62,687 nucleotides of DNA from an uncultured Lachnospiraceae bacterium (GTDB taxonomy: Bacteria > Bacillota > Clostridia > Lachnospirales > Lachnospiraceae). The stretch covers positions 1 through 62,687 of the forward strand of contig CANSTU010000011.1 of NCBI GenBank assembly GCA_947650005.1, read 5' to 3'. The notes under the pieces were generated by a model that was not told the DNA's origin, made no database searches, and saw nothing but the letters and a program-made list of their open reading frames with translations. Below are positions 26,671 through 34,242 of this stretch, piece by piece. The position numbers and the translations under genes are program-made. Numbering within the stretch: position 1 is the stretch's first letter; each line of letters begins with the position of its first letter.

Positions 26671-28926
26671 CTATACAGACGCAAACAGTTCATCATACGC
26701 ACCGCAAAAAAGCAGTTCTTCCATATTGTCCACATGATACAGCCCTTCCTTTTGTCCGGCTTTAGAACAGCACATAATTCCATTTGGCAAAACAATCTTA
26801 AGTTTCTGTCTGAGGCCGCATCCCTCTTCGCCGGACAGGATCACAAACTCATAGTTACAGTCTACCATCCGCACATGGCCTTCTTCTGTCAAAGGAAATA
26901 CCCGATCGATCGCCACTCTGGGCAGTCTGCGTCGCGATTCTGTACTGCGTTCAGTACGTTTATGAATATTCAGGAATACATCGTCAAAAATACTGACCGA
27001 TTTGCTCATCTTTTTCGCCAAACCGTGATCCCGGTCATATAAAATCTGATAATACGTATCCTTCTCCCTGCCGGAAAGCTCATCCAACTGAATGCCATAC
27101 TTCCATCCATTCTCCTGTTTAACGACGTGTACGGCATGACCTTTGACCGTTGTTTCATATCCGTCCGCTTTCAGATGCACAGCGACCTCCCCGACCCCGT
27201 CCGGAGCGTAGATCGCCTTACCGGATAAGAAGGAAAGCCCGCTCTCAGAAAGATCCTGTGTCACACCATAGTACTTCTTATCTTTGTAAGTAACCTTCAC
27301 AGGGATTTTGACAAAAAACCGATCGTTGGTCCGCATATTTTTTCGTCCCGCCATAAAGAAGATAGCCATAACCAGATTCAGCCCATTGACGGCCAGCCAA
27401 TAGATAAGAATGACAGCTCCCAAATTCTGATCCCGAAGCGCCGTGGCTACCGCAACCATGAGGGCATACAAATCCACAACCAACAAAAAAAGGTGGGGAA
27501 TCGCAAATTGCAAGTCCGATTTCTTTTCCACCGTCCTGGACTTATCGGTAACATGAAATTCTGTCTCCTTGAGTAGCAGTGTCTCCATCAACATCGGCAA
27601 TATCATATATGGAAAGATCGTGGTATCCACAATATTGCTCCATCTTTGGCTCCTAATACCTCCGGAAGCAACCTTTAAGACATGATTATATAACAAATAG
27701 GATGGCAGCCAGATGAACAGGATCTCCCGAAGGCCGCAAACCACTACTGGAATATCGAATGCGACAAATAAAATGGGAGCTACAATATAAATAAAGCGCC
27801 TCAAAAATGTCCACCAATAAGTCCAGCATGCCAGATAACTTAATTTACCCCCAATCGGAATACCCTTATTAAATAGCAGATTCACCCGCCGCAGCGAAGC
27901 GATACAGCCACGCCCCCACCGCACTCTCTGCTTCAACAAATTATCGATATCCGTGGGCGCCAGACCATGGGCCAAAACTTTATCCAATGCATAACAGGTA
28001 TAACCCTTTGCCTGAATCTTGATTCCCGTCTCAAAGTCCTCTGTGATCGTGCCCGTTGAAATGCCTCCCGCCGCCTCCAAGGCTTCCCTGGAAATTAAGG
28101 TGTTGGAACCGGCATAGATACATGCATTGCTGTTATTGCGTCCAACGTTAACTTCCCGAAAAAAGAAATCCTGTTCGTTTGGAATCCTGTTTTCACTGAA
28201 GAAATTAAATTGAAACAGATCCGGATTATAGAAGCTCTGCGGTGTCTGAATAAATCCCATCTTAAATGTTTCATCTATCTCATCTTCATCGCGTTCTGCC
28301 CAAAGCCCGTTATCCGACTGCTTTAGGCGCGGCAGGAACATATAAGGGACTGTTTCCATCAAAAATTCCCTCGTGGGAATCATGTCCGCATCAAATGTAA
28401 CAATATAAGGGGAACTCGTTTTGCTCAAAGCATTATTTAGGTTTCCGGCCTTCGCATGCTTATTCTCAGGCAGTCCCAGGTAACCCACTCCCATTCTCTC
28501 GGCCAGTCCGGCAACTGCCGGACGGTTCCCATCGTCGCAAAGATAGATATGGATCTTGTTTTGATCCGTGTATCTCATATGCCGGCAGCCATTGACGGTT
28601 TTGTAGAGCAGCTCCACATCCTCATTATGAGTGGCAATGAATACATCGATATGGGGATACCATCCAATCGGGATAACCGGTTTATCCGGTACGCTCTTCT
28701 TCCGGCTGCTAAAAAAATGCCCAATCCCTTCCAGCATGGAAATCGCTTCGGCCGACAGCAGAATGATGCCGCAGATCGCGGCAAGCCAACCATACACGGC
28801 ATGATTCGGGATCGTGCAAAATCCACGCCATAGGATATAGATCGTCATACTGATCGCCGCAAGCCATATCCAGATCACTTCCCTCTTTCCTTTATAATTC
28901 TGTTTCTTTATTTTGATCCTACCCAT
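26671..28926 (-). CDS. Cellulose synthase-like family-2 glycosyltransferase with C-terminal PilZ domain (BcsA/CcsA-like)
   Basis: A 751-residue processive membrane glycosyltransferase. N-terminal TM helices precede the GT-A domain, which has every processive GT2 motif: YLCDDGNRP, TFDADMIP (DxD), TITEDFETG (TED) and KQRVRWGRG (QxxRW). Further TM helices are followed by a PilZ domain with RTNDR (RxxxR) and DLSESGLSF (DxSxxG), the residues that bind cyclic di-GMP in BcsA. A further ~100 residues follow. The product is probably cellulose or a related beta-glucan, made when c-di-GMP is high. The ATG at 28926 follows AGGAGAGG. No BcsB equivalent is present, as expected for a Gram-positive. Confidence 0.94.
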   Translation of the reverse strand: MGRIKIKKQNYKGKREVIWIWLAAISMTIYILWRGFCTIPNHAVYGWLAAICGIILLSAEAISMLEGIGHFFSSRKKSVPDKPVIPIGWYPHIDVFIATHNEDVELLYKTVNGCRHMRYTDQNKIHIYLCDDGNRPAVAGLAERMGVGYLGLPENKHAKAGNLNNALSKTSSPYIVTFDADMIPTREFLMETVPYMFLPRLKQSDNGLWAERDEDEIDETFKMGFIQTPQSFYNPDLFQFNFFSENRIPNEQDFFFREVNVGRNNSNACIYAGSNTLISREALEAAGGISTGTITEDFETGIKIQAKGYTCYALDKVLAHGLAPTDIDNLLKQRVRWGRGCIASLRRVNLLFNKGIPIGGKLSYLACWTYWWTFLRRFIYIVAPILFVAFDIPVVVCGLREILFIWLPSYLLYNHVLKVASGGIRSQRWSNIVDTTIFPYMILPMLMETLLLKETEFHVTDKSRTVEKKSDLQFAIPHLFLLVVDLYALMVAVATALRDQNLGAVILIYWLAVNGLNLVMAIFFMAGRKNMRTNDRFFVKIPVKVTYKDKKYYGVTQDLSESGLSFLSGKAIYAPDGVGEVAVHLKADGYETTVKGHAVHVVKQENGWKYGIQLDELSGREKDTYYQILYDRDHGLAKKMSKSVSIFDDVFLNIHKRTERSTESRRRLPRVAIDRVFPLTEEGHVRMVDCNYEFVILSGEEGCGLRQKLKIVLPNGIMCCSKAGQKEGLYHVDNMEELLFCGAYDELFASV

Positions 28927-28956
28927 AATACTGCCTCTCCTGCCCATACATAAGCC

Positions 28957-30567
28957 TTACATTTTTCTTGCTCGCTGCACTAGAACAATGGATACAAAAA
29001 ATCCCAGCAGAAATAGGGCTGCCAGAACATTCCGCCCTGCATGATCCGCCACAATATAATCCCGGTCATTCAAATGTTCGTCCAGGTAATGAGCATGGAG
29101 AATCAGTGCGTCCTGCATCCTGGTTAACTCATCTTCATAGCTCTGACGATTGCGGTCGATGAATAACTTTGTACTTTCTTCCTGCAAAACGCTTAAATTG
29201 TGACTATAATCATGCCAACGCTGCCGGTCCCGCTCCACTGCCTTGCCAAGGAATCTGCTTGACTCACTTAAGATCCGTAACATATTCTCATCTGAAAGAA
29301 TCCCTTCCCGTAGTCGAACATATCGATCCCATAGTCTGTTTCTAAAAACAGCATCCTCGCAGAGCCTGTCATAATACGGTCTGTAATACATCGGTATATA
29401 TTCAAAATTTGCCATACTGTTTCCTGCATTATCAACGCCACCGTCGAAGTCCCAGTATGGCCCCATCGTTAGCTTCCCACCCGTATCTTTATACATATAT
29501 GTAGAGTGAACCCCCGCATCATAACTCATCATAAACTCATTTATGATGAAATAATTTACAAAGGAATCCACATCAATATAGGAAACATATTGGCGAAAGG
29601 CATTCGGATTATCCGAATAAATAATACGCTCCGCCAAACTAATATCATCGCTTATATATGCAAGTGTTTCCGTCGTCACCTTCTTTTCCTTCGGATAGAT
29701 CAAACTTAGCTGTACATGGGTCGCAATATTCCGGCTCCATTGCTCTGCCATTCCCATCTCATCCGCATAAGTAAAGATTCGCACTTCCGATTCATCAACC
29801 CGGTCTCTCCTCACCACATACGGGCCGGAAACCCTGTCCGGATTATATCCTTGCAATTCAATGCGCCCTTCTCCTTTATCAATCGCCTCAATCAGCAAAT
29901 AGAGGCCCTCATACCGATATCCTCCTTCTGTTTTCATAAGCACCTCACAGAAGCGGACTTCCGGAGAATAGGCATCCATCATATGTCCCAGATTATAGCC
30001 TAAATAATTTCTGAGATAAGAGCTATCCCGAAGACTGCCATTTAATACCCACTCTGCTGCTTTATCCAAACCAAGCAGTGGGAAATCTGCCTTGTTTCCG
30101 TCTTCATCCAATAATTGCAGCCTGTATTGGCTCTTCGGCAGGGCTGAAGAACTGTTCCCCCGTATCTTAATCCTGCCCTGGCTGGCAATCGTTGCCGGGT
30201 CTGCAGGCGTATTCACATGATTCTTATTATCGACCACCTTCACGGTAACATCTGTGTACGGATCGATACCGTCCTGATAACGAAAAGAATCCGTCTGCGC
30301 ATCGTAGTACTTATAATTCACAATCTCCTGTCCATGCGGATCCAATATGACCAGCGGCAGATGTGAGGTAAAGTCCTCCTCTACCATATAATCTTTCGGA
30401 ATCGTATCCATACCGATTGCCGGGTCAGCATCCGCAGCAATCTCATGATGAAATAAATACCGTTCTTCCTCAGAATCATTCCAATACTGTCCGGCTCCAT
30501 ATATGAGACAAACGGGCGCAGCAAGCGCGAGTACCAAAATGGCTGCCCGCCCTGGGTTATCAATCAT
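28957..30567 (-). CDS. CotH kinase-family protein with two membrane anchors
   Basis: A 536-residue protein with TM helices at both ends (RAAILVLALAAPVCLIYGA; NVLAALFLLGFFVSIVLV), leaving the middle outside the cell. The CotH domain is shown by IKIRGNSSSALPKSQYRL (glycine-rich/Lys part), GLYLLIEAIDKG, and MGPYWDFDGGVDN, whose Asp-bearing DFD-like motif corresponds to the atypical protein-kinase active site. CotH proteins phosphorylate surface proteins in Bacillus spores; the substrate here is unknown. Its place between DUF4956 and the synthase suggests a role in polymer synthesis, anchoring or control. The ATG at 30567 follows AGGAGCAAAG. Confidence 0.9.
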   Translation of the reverse strand: MIDNPGRAAILVLALAAPVCLIYGAGQYWNDSEEERYLFHHEIAADADPAIGMDTIPKDYMVEEDFTSHLPLVILDPHGQEIVNYKYYDAQTDSFRYQDGIDPYTDVTVKVVDNKNHVNTPADPATIASQGRIKIRGNSSSALPKSQYRLQLLDEDGNKADFPLLGLDKAAEWVLNGSLRDSSYLRNYLGYNLGHMMDAYSPEVRFCEVLMKTEGGYRYEGLYLLIEAIDKGEGRIELQGYNPDRVSGPYVVRRDRVDESEVRIFTYADEMGMAEQWSRNIATHVQLSLIYPKEKKVTTETLAYISDDISLAERIIYSDNPNAFRQYVSYIDVDSFVNYFIINEFMMSYDAGVHSTYMYKDTGGKLTMGPYWDFDGGVDNAGNSMANFEYIPMYYRPYYDRLCEDAVFRNRLWDRYVRLREGILSDENMLRILSESSRFLGKAVERDRQRWHDYSHNLSVLQEESTKLFIDRNRQSYEDELTRMQDALILHAHYLDEHLNDRDYIVADHAGRNVLAALFLLGFFVSIVLVQRARKM

Positions 30568-30571
30568 CTTT

Positions 30572-30645
30572 GCTCCTATCTGCCCGCTTTAACGGGCGCT
30601 CCAATCAGAAGGTTGAAACGATGTTTCAATCTTACTCCCATGTCT
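30572..30645. repeat. Dispersed two-hairpin repeat, copy in EPS operon gap
   Basis: GCTCCTATCT, hairpin GCCCGC-tttaa-CGGGC, CTCCAATCAG, hairpin GTTGAAAC-ga-TGTTTCAAT, then CTTACTCCCATGTC. It lies in the 117-bp gap between DUF4956 and CotH genes. Shares both hairpins and flanks with the copies at 9479 and 36420. Confidence 0.65.
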
Positions 30646-30684
30646 TTCCCTTACCCTGTACGCTTCCAAACCACTCTGCCCTAT

Positions 30685-31362
30685 CTATGCTGTTATCTCA
30701 TCATTTTGGGCCACCACATTTACTTCGCTGACATTATCAATGCTTAAGAGCAGATCCGTGATGTCGGCGGCATCCGTATATTTGCGAAGCGTCTGCTGGG
30801 ATAATTCATAGATATATTCTACATATTCTTTCGTTGTGTTTTGGGCCCGCAGGCGCTCCTTACCCTGATAAGCATTCTGTATCGACTGTTCTATTTTCTC
30901 TCCTGCGCCAAACCGTGCACGTATAATCAATAAATAGCGCGAGTTGTTCTGCGAATTACTGATGAACAGCATGAGAAGGAAAATAACCACACTTCCGATT
31001 GCTGCAATCACAAAATCAGATATGCCACAGCAGATCCCCACCGCAATACACCAGAAAATATATGCCGTATCCCGCGTATCCTTGATCGCTGTCCGAAATC
31101 TGACAATAGACAAGGCGCCTACCATGCCAAGGGAAAGCGCGATATTATTTCCAATGACGCACATCACCATTGTCGTTATAGCCGTCAGCATCCATAGAGA
31201 GGCATTAAACTTGGCGCTGTACACGGCGCCCGCATGGGAAAAACGATAAGATAAAAAAATAATAAATCCCAGAACAACGGCCATTAAAAAACTGATAAGG
31301 ATTTCCTCAATCGACAGACTCCCCGCGTGATTGGCAATATAGTATATAAAGTCCTGATTCAT
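30685..31362 (-). CDS. DUF4956 membrane protein
   Basis: A 225-residue protein with at least three to four N-terminal TM segments (IEEILISFLMAVVLGFIIFL; LWMLTAITTMVMCVIGN; FVIAAIGSVVIFLLMLFI) and a cytoplasmic C-terminal domain of ~90 residues. The GMVGALSIVRFRTAIKDTRDTAYIFW block is the DUF4956 hallmark, similar to the MgtC-like GAGTI-type core. Its start overlaps the stop of the VTC-domain gene by 4 bp (ATGA), so the two are translationally coupled. DUF4956, VTC and CotH genes recur together in other bacteria. The biochemical role is unknown. Confidence 0.85.
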   Translation of the reverse strand: MNQDFIYYIANHAGSLSIEEILISFLMAVVLGFIIFLSYRFSHAGAVYSAKFNASLWMLTAITTMVMCVIGNNIALSLGMVGALSIVRFRTAIKDTRDTAYIFWCIAVGICCGISDFVIAAIGSVVIFLLMLFISNSQNNSRYLLIIRARFGAGEKIEQSIQNAYQGKERLRAQNTTKEYVEYIYELSQQTLRKYTDAADITDLLLSIDNVSEVNVVAQNDEITA

Positions 31363-32132
31363 GATAAGCCTCCCAATCCATACTTACGTGCAGCAACATA
31401 TTTGCTGGATGCTGTCTGCATACCCGCATAGGATACAATCACATCCTTAATGTAGCTGAGCAGGAAATGATCATACTTAACCTCCAATGTTACAAGATCT
31501 GGCGGGTAAATCGGATACAAGGGTATCTTTTCTTGAAACAGCTCAAAGCATCCCTCATGGGACTGTATATTGCTATCCAGCGTAATTCGAATGTTATTGG
31601 TAGCGTTTATAAACGCCGCTCTGTTATACTGCACGATACATTTGGGGCGGTATAGCCATCCGCTCATCACCGTATAGAATTCCTCTGCGATCGGTTCCGG
31701 ATAATTCCGCAGACAGGCGTAATCCCCCTGAATCAGCGCCTTGGCATCCTGTCTGTCAATCGTAAGGCTGCGTTTTCGCTGAACGCTTCCCTGTTTCTGT
31801 TTCCATTCTAATTTTGCGGACTGCGCCCTGCCTCCATATACGCGCAGACGTATCTTCTTGTGGCATAGAAGGCCTGCCTCCTTTTCAAAATAATCCTGAT
31901 CCGAAATAGAATCAAAATAGAGGGATCGCACGATATACCCGCTGCCGCCGCGCATATGCTCATCCTCCTGCAGCACAGTGCGCAGGCGTGCCGCCAACGC
32001 CCGCGCAGCCACATAACTTAGCGGATACTTTTCTTCCGTACGCAGCACATCACAAATTCCTGTCGTCTTTCCCTCTCCAGTACCATACGCTGCTTTCACA
32101 GATTTTCTTTCTCCCTTCCATCTTGCAGGCAT
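31359..32132 (-). CDS. VTC-domain (polyphosphate polymerase-like, CYTH/TTM-fold) protein
   Basis: About 257 residues. The triphosphate-tunnel fold is seen in RTEEKYPLS, GYIVRSLYFDS, KKIRLRVYGG, AKLEWKQKQG(S)VQRKRSL, KCIVQYNRAAF, RITLDSNIQS and VTLEVKYDHFL, with alternating charged residues lining the tunnel. VTC4 domains make polyphosphate from ATP; whether this copy is catalytic is unknown. It is the first gene of the exopolysaccharide operon. The start is uncertain: ATG 32132 or GTG 32099 (after AAGGGAGA). A longer open frame to 32273 runs through recombination site A into the invertible segment, so that part is not expected to be coding. Confidence 0.85.
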   Translation of the reverse strand: MPARWKGERKSVKAAYGTGEGKTTGICDVLRTEEKYPLSYVAARALAARLRTVLQEDEHMRGGSGYIVRSLYFDSISDQDYFEKEAGLLCHKKIRLRVYGGRAQSAKLEWKQKQGSVQRKRSLTIDRQDAKALIQGDYACLRNYPEPIAEEFYTVMSGWLYRPKCIVQYNRAAFINATNNIRITLDSNIQSHEGCFELFQEKIPLYPIYPPDLVTLEVKYDHFLLSYIKDVIVSYAGMQTASSKYVAARKYGLGGLS

Positions 32133-32194
32133 GTATCGTTCTGCCCGACTCAGTTTCCTTTTTGTTTTTCCTAAAAACGCATATTCTGTACAGC

Positions 32195-32220
32195 ATTCGT
32201 CAAAGTACGCTTTGGCGAAC
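32195..32220. promoter_or_regulatory. Inversion site A (26-bp serine-recombinase crossover-like site)
   Basis: Half-sites ATTCGTCAAAGT and, on the other strand, GTTCGCCAAAGC flank the 2-bp core AC (32207-32208). Both fit RTYCGYCAAAGY, as do the two half-sites of site B. The layout of 12 + 2 + 12 is that of Hin/Gin-type sites. Read inverted, sites A and B agree at 22 of 26 positions and have the same core. Confidence 0.75.
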
Positions 32221-32364
32221 GTCGAATTCTGAAATGACACGGGAAAATAACTCAGAAAAATGAATTGACACAATCGTAGAATATCTATATACTAGAAACA
32301 GCTCAAGGGAAATTCAGAAATGGTTTTATAGCATTTCCCCTTATGTAAAACGGTTCGTCAAAGT
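32209..32364. other. Proposed invertible promoter segment (OFF orientation in this assembly)
   Basis: About 157 bp bounded by sites A and B, containing one near-consensus promoter (32265-32293) facing plus, away from the operon whose first gene begins at 32132. Inversion would move the promoter start to about 32273 on the minus strand, ~140 nt upstream of the VTC gene. It contains no gene. A weak minus-strand TTGAGC-17-TATTCT pair inside it could allow some OFF-state expression. Confidence 0.72.
32265..32293 (+). promoter_or_regulatory. Sigma-A promoter inside the invertible segment
   Basis: TTGACA (32265-32270), 17-bp spacer, TATACT (32288-32293): 11 of 12 consensus positions. In the present orientation it reads toward the recombinase 3' end. 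Confidence 0.8.
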
Positions 32365-32384
32365 GTACTTTGGCGGATTTTTAT
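32300..32384 (+). ncRNA. Predicted short OFF-state transcript
   Basis: From the promoter at 32265-32293 to the hairpin/T-tract at 32354-32382. It would fold as AAGGGAAAT (from 32305) pairing with ATTTCCCCTT, then the site-B hairpin. It may be only a by-product of the OFF orientation. Confidence 0.4.
32353..32378. promoter_or_regulatory. Inversion site B, also an intrinsic terminator in plus direction
   Basis: Half-sites GTTCGTCAAAGT and, on the other strand, ATCCGCCAAAGT flank the core GT (32365-32366), the complement of site A's AC. GATTTTTATTT follows outside the segment, so plus-strand RNA from the inner promoter should stop here before entering the recombinase gene antisense. Confidence 0.75.
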
Positions 32385-32987
32385 TTATAACCCCATCTTT
32401 TTCACATGTTGATAGAAATAAGTCCGCCCTACATTCAGTTCTTTTAGCGCTTCGGAAAGTCCGATCTCCTGACGTCTCCATTTTCCAGCAACCTTCTCAA
32501 ATGACTCCGGTACCGGCCGCCCTGGATTTCCGAAATGCACGCCCCGTTCCTTCGCTGCCGCAATGCCTTCTGCCTGGCGTTTTCTGATGTTTTCTCGCTC
32601 ATTCTGCGCCACATACGACAGAATCTGTAATACCAGATCTGACACAAAAGTTCCGATTAAGTCCTTATCTTTATTTCTGGTATCCAAAAGCGGCATGTCC
32701 AACACCACAATGTCAATCTTTTTCTCTTTGGTAAGAATACGCCATTGTTCCAAAATCTCTTCATAATTTCGCCCCAGCCGGTCAATGGACTGAATAATCA
32801 AAACATCTTTCTTCCTCATTCTTTTCACCAGCTTTTGGTATTCCTTCCGGTTAAAATCTTTTCCGCTCTGCTTGTCCATATAGATGTTTTTTTCCAAAAC
32901 CGGAAAATTTTCCAAGGCAATCTTCTGTCTTGTCTCATTCTGTTCCCGCGTAGATACACGAATATATCCATAAACTGTCTTTTCCAT
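32385..32987 (-). CDS. Small serine recombinase (resolvase/invertase family)
   Basis: A 200-residue recombinase of the size of Hin, Gin and Tn3-type resolvases. The nucleophile Ser lies in YGYIRVSTREQNE, IQSIDRLGRNYEEI carries the catalytic Arg motif, and QNERENIRKRQAEGIAAAKERG is the dimer/E-helix region; the last ~45 residues (PGRPVPESFEKVAGKWRRQ ... VGRTYFYQHVKK) are a HTH. The ATG at 32987 follows AAAGGAG. Its 3' end almost touches inversion site B, and a perfect 17-bp palindrome lies at its promoter. No transposase, tnpR-associated transposon ends or phage genes adjoin it, which favours a local DNA-inversion role. Confidence 0.93.
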   Translation of the reverse strand: MEKTVYGYIRVSTREQNETRQKIALENFPVLEKNIYMDKQSGKDFNRKEYQKLVKRMRKKDVLIIQSIDRLGRNYEEILEQWRILTKEKKIDIVVLDMPLLDTRNKDKDLIGTFVSDLVLQILSYVAQNERENIRKRQAEGIAAAKERGVHFGNPGRPVPESFEKVAGKWRRQEIGLSEALKELNVGRTYFYQHVKKMGL

Positions 32988-33001
32988 GTTTTTACTCCTT
33001 T

Positions 33002-33018
33002 TTGATATAATATATCAA
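33002..33018. promoter_or_regulatory. 17-bp perfect palindrome upstream of the recombinase
   Basis: TTGATATA-a-TATATCAA, ending a few bases before the AAAGGAG ribosome-binding site and containing -10-like TATATT. Likely an operator for autoregulation. The rest of 33019-33152 has no gene; a GGCAGG...CCTGCC hairpin lies near 33101-33130. Confidence 0.6.
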
Positions 33019-33152
33019 GTTTTCATTTATTTACGCGAAGAAGCCTCAATGGACAAGGGGATACACGCCAAGAATATGCACTCCATGCAAAACCAAAAGG
33101 CAGGCGCACCGTTTACCGGTCCATCCTGCCATACTTCCCAAGCCAGATATTT

Positions 33153-33179
33153 AAAAAACGGAGAGCTGCATGCTCTCCG
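33153..33179 (-). terminator. Rho-independent terminator of asparaginase
   Basis: On the minus strand CGGAGAGC-atgca-GCTCTCCG followed by TTTTTT. Confidence 0.9.
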
Positions 33180-33240
33180 CCTTCACTCCTTTCCCCTGCC
33201 GTCTATCGTCTCCTTACGAGGGAAGAGATTATATTGTTTT

Positions 33241-34242
33241 TCAAAAGACAGACAGAATATCGCAGGAAATCGGTGTATAAAACAGTTTAGCCACCTCTGC
33301 CCGTTCAGTAGTCCGTCCCAAAATCCACATTAATTTTGCGATTACCGCTTCGGTTATCATGTCGTAAGCTTCCAGTATCGGCAGATTCTGCTTGATACTG
33401 TTGCCAACATGATAAACGGACAAATCGCTGCCCTCATTTTCCACCTGTGTAGTCAAAACTACTGTCTTGCCGGCTTCCAATCCCCTTTTTATCGTCTCGT
33501 AAAAGTTTCCTGTTTCATAGACCGGCAATCCGCCTACGCCAAAACTCTCAATGATCAATGCGCTGTTACGTTCCAAAAGATATTCCGCGACTCCGCAGTC
33601 AATTCCCGGCGCCAGCTTTAGCAAGGCCACTTTAGGATCCAGTACCTCATAAAATTGGGTTGATATGTTTCTCTCCGGCCTGATATATTGAATGATCCGG
33701 CCATCCTGCGCCATTCCTATAATTGGATAATTTATACTGGAAAAAGCTTCGAAACTCTTACTATGGGTCTTTCTGGATCTAGTTCCTGCGATGATCTTAC
33801 CGTTAAAAACCAGCAGCACACCGTACATATCAGATGCGGCCACCATAAAAGCGTCCCGAAGATTCTGCTTGCTGTCCGTCGTTTCATACCCGATCGGCTT
33901 CTGGGCTCCTGTAAGCACAATTGGCTTAAGGCTGTTCTGAATCAGATAGCTAAGACCTGCAGCGGTATATGCCATCGTATCCGTACCATGACTTACCACG
34001 AATCCATCATATTGTGTATAGCGTTCCTGTATCGCTTTTGCAATGCGCAGCCAATGTTCCGGACGGATATTCGTACTGTCCAAACTAAAAAGCTGTATAC
34101 AATCTATCTCACAGATTCCTGAGATATCAGGAACGTATCGTAATAACTGCCTGCTTGTCAGCTCTGGCTCCAGTCCATTATTCCCCATCTCTGAGGCAAT
34201 TGTGCCTCCCGTGCCAATAAGAAGGATCCGTCTCTTTTCCAT
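33241..34242 (-). CDS. L-asparaginase (type I, cytosolic)
   Basis: Hydrolyses L-asparagine to aspartate and ammonia. The two Thr active-site motifs are present: LIGTGGTIAS near residue 12 and VVSHGTDTMAYTA near residue 86, with the Lys-containing KPIVLTGAQKP. The length, 333 residues, and the absence of a signal peptide fit a cytosolic AnsA-type enzyme. It stands alone with its own terminator, between spmA and the recombinase, and so forms the right part of the block separating spmA from spmB. The start at 34242 reads MEKRRILLIG, with AAGG rather far upstream. Confidence 0.95.
   Translation of the reverse strand: MEKRRILLIGTGGTIASEMGNNGLEPELTSRQLLRYVPDISGICEIDCIQLFSLDSTNIRPEHWLRIAKAIQERYTQYDGFVVSHGTDTMAYTAAGLSYLIQNSLKPIVLTGAQKPIGYETTDSKQNLRDAFMVAASDMYGVLLVFNGKIIAGTRSRKTHSKSFEAFSSINYPIIGMAQDGRIIQYIRPERNISTQFYEVLDPKVALLKLAPGIDCGVAEYLLERNSALIIESFGVGGLPVYETGNFYETIKRGLEAGKTVVLTTQVENEGSDLSVYHVGNSIKQNLPILEAYDMITEAVIAKLMWILGRTTERAEVAKLFYTPISCDILSVF

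Noticed and set aside
32133-32273. N-terminal extension of the VTC gene to a TTG at 32273
   Set aside because: It would run through inversion site A and into the invertible segment, has no ribosome-binding site, and adds residues unlike the family. I kept ATG 32132 (or GTG 32099).
32279-32306. Minus-strand promoter TTGAGC-17-TATTCT inside the invertible segment
   Set aside because: Only 4 of 6 matches at each hexamer against 11 of 12 for the plus-strand promoter; not listed as a feature but mentioned as a caution to the OFF reading.
32195-32378. Sites A and B as direct repeats for deletion (resolution)
   Set aside because: In direct alignment the central bases differ (TACG against TGTA) and the 2-bp cores are AC and GT. 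Serine recombinases need identical cores, which is met only in inverted alignment.
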